DNA from: Paracoccaceae bacterium
GTDB taxonomy: Bacteria > Pseudomonadota > Alphaproteobacteria > Rhodobacterales > Rhodobacteraceae
Assembly: GCA_024742455.1 (NCBI GenBank)
Contig: JANSYL010000008.1
Location: 1 to 64,000, forward strand
Direction of reading: 5' to 3'
Length of the DNA stretch: 64,000 nt
Shown here: one piece after another, positions 63,245 through 64,000 of the stretch
Numbering within the stretch: the first letter of the stretch is position 1
Layout of the letters: every line of letters begins with the position of its first letter
The notes under the pieces: model-generated
The model's input: the letters and a program-made list of their open reading frames with translations, nothing else
The model's database searches: none
Told to the model about the DNA's origin: nothing
Made by a program: the position numbers and the translations under genes

Positions 63245-64000
63245 TCCGCCGCGATTTCCACGGCACCGCCGCGTTTGACCTTGATGCGGTCCTCGATCTC
63301 GTGGCGGAAATGCCGGATCAGGCCCTGGATCGGCCAGGCCGCCGCATCGCCCAGCGCACAGATCGTGTGACCTTCGACCTGCTTGGTGACGTCCAGCAGC
63401 ATGTCGATTTCCCCGACCTCGGCCTCGCCCTTCACCAGCCGGTCCATCACCCGCATCATCCAGCCGGTGCCCTCGCGGCAGGGCGTGCACTGGCCACAGC
63501 TTTCGTGCTTGTAGAACGCGCTCAGCCGCCAGATCGCCTTGATGATGTCGGTGGACTTGTCCATCACGATCACCGCCGCCGTGCCCAGGCCCGATTTCTG
63601 CTCGCGCAGCCAGTCGAAATCCATGATCGCGCCCTCGCGCATCACCTCCGCCGGCAGGCAGGGCACCGACGATCCGCCCGGGATCACGGCCTTCAGGTTG
63701 TCCCAGCCACCCCGGATGCCGCCGCAATGGCGCTCGATCAGCTCGTCGAAGGGGATGCTCATCTCCTCCTCGACGACGCAGGGGTGGTTCACATGGCCCG
63801 AGATCGCGAACAGCTTGGTGCCTGCATTGTTGGGCCGGCCGAAGCCAGAAAACCACTCCGCGCCCCGGCGCAGGATCGTGGGCACCACCGCGATGCTTTC
63901 GACATTGTTGACCGTGGTCGGGCAGCCATAAAGGCCTGCGCCCGCCGGAAACGGCGGTTTCATCCGCGGCATGCCCTTCTTGCCCTCAAGGCTTTCCAGC
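63241..64000 (-). CDS. nuoF: NADH-quinone oxidoreductase subunit F, C-terminal part (cut by window edge)
   Basis: About 252 C-terminal residues are visible; the N-terminal NADH/FMN region lies beyond 64000. Features: [39 protein letters not shown], and the [4Fe-4S] N3 ligands [10 protein letters not shown], with the final Cys in [21 protein letters not shown]. nuoA to nuoE are expected further right. Confidence 0.96.
   Translation of the reverse strand, partial: LESLEGKKGMPRMKPPFPAGAGLYGCPTTVNNVESIAVVPTILRRGAEWFSGFGRPNNAGTKLFAISGHVNHPCVVEEEMSIPFDELIERHCGGIRGGWDNLKAVIPGGSSVPCLPAEVMREGAIMDFDWLREQKSGLGTAAVIVMDKSTDIIKAIWRLSAFYKHESCGQCTPCREGTGWMMRVMDRLVKGEAEVGEIDMLLDVTKQVEGHTICALGDAAAWPIQGLIRHFRHEIEDRIKVKRGGAVEIAAE

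Overview
The window is high-GC, densely packed chromosomal DNA from an alphaproteobacterium. It most likely belongs to the Rhodobacteraceae (Roseobacter/Rhodobacter group). Points in favour: a complex I operon of the Paracoccus/Rhodobacter type, with unrelated small genes between the nuo genes; the nuoN-birA-coaX-RNase J gene order; a stand-alone ctaD; a DUF2244 protein; Hint_2-type and DUF1127 proteins; and an alphaproteobacterial class A RNase P RNA. The species cannot be named from this sequence alone. Most of the window is core housekeeping DNA. Accessory signals are limited to the left edge and two small patches of lower GC.

Layout. 1-526: the end of an IS21-type element cuts a small gene and lies near the 3' side of a tRNA-Leu(GAG) gene, a typical border of an accessory region. 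910-6773: lipoate transfer (lipB), a pilin-leader-like exported protein, cytochrome c oxidase subunit I (ctaD), a DUF2244 protein, an lrgAB pair and a GatB/YqeY-domain protein. 6908-13874: carA, a membrane glycosyltransferase with an N-terminal MshEN-like domain, a GntR regulator, a HAD nucleotidase, a UbiH-type flavin hydroxylase and a class V aminotransferase. 14025-24324: two Lrp/AsnC regulators divergent from ilvC, a DMT exporter, a CAP-domain lipoprotein, a HisN-type phosphatase, XRE and LysR regulators, a DUF1127 protein, a BI-1 membrane protein, chrA and rpmG. 24390-31493: UPF0173 hydrolase, ceramidase-like protein, gatCA, an amidase, rnpB, a low-GC orphan gene, tadA and rluB. 31453-41125: yciB-EamA-ftsY, alkB, a DUF815 ATPase with tatABC, an ABC ATPase, an atypical SDR and a Hint-domain protein. 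41187-48774: prfC, exoD-like, rhlE-like helicase, RNase J and coaX. 48792-64000: birA and a long minus-strand nuo operon running from nuoF (cut by the right edge) to nuoN.

How the genes work together. The nuo operon (NADH to quinone) and ctaD (terminal oxidase) are two ends of an aerobic respiratory chain; a UbiH-family enzyme may help make its quinone. gatCA, tadA, rluB, prfC, rpmG and tRNA-Leu serve translation. rnpB, RNase J and the RhlE-type helicase serve RNA processing. ftsY, tatABC and yciB serve the membrane and envelope. Four convergent pairs end in interlocking stop codons sharing exactly 4 nt, and two more overlap by 35 and 41 nt, showing how compact the DNA is.

The most interesting material is the set of non-Nuo genes inside the complex I operon, including a cysteine-free CMD-fold protein, a tiny His-rich protein and a lower-GC gene between nuoH and nuoI. 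Next come the low-GC membrane-protein gene beside rnpB, the pilin-leader/jelly-roll-like fusion, the cysteine-less Hint protein and the SDR without its catalytic Tyr/Lys. I did not find a clearly new defence or biosynthetic system. All functional calls are from reading motifs; no database search was run.
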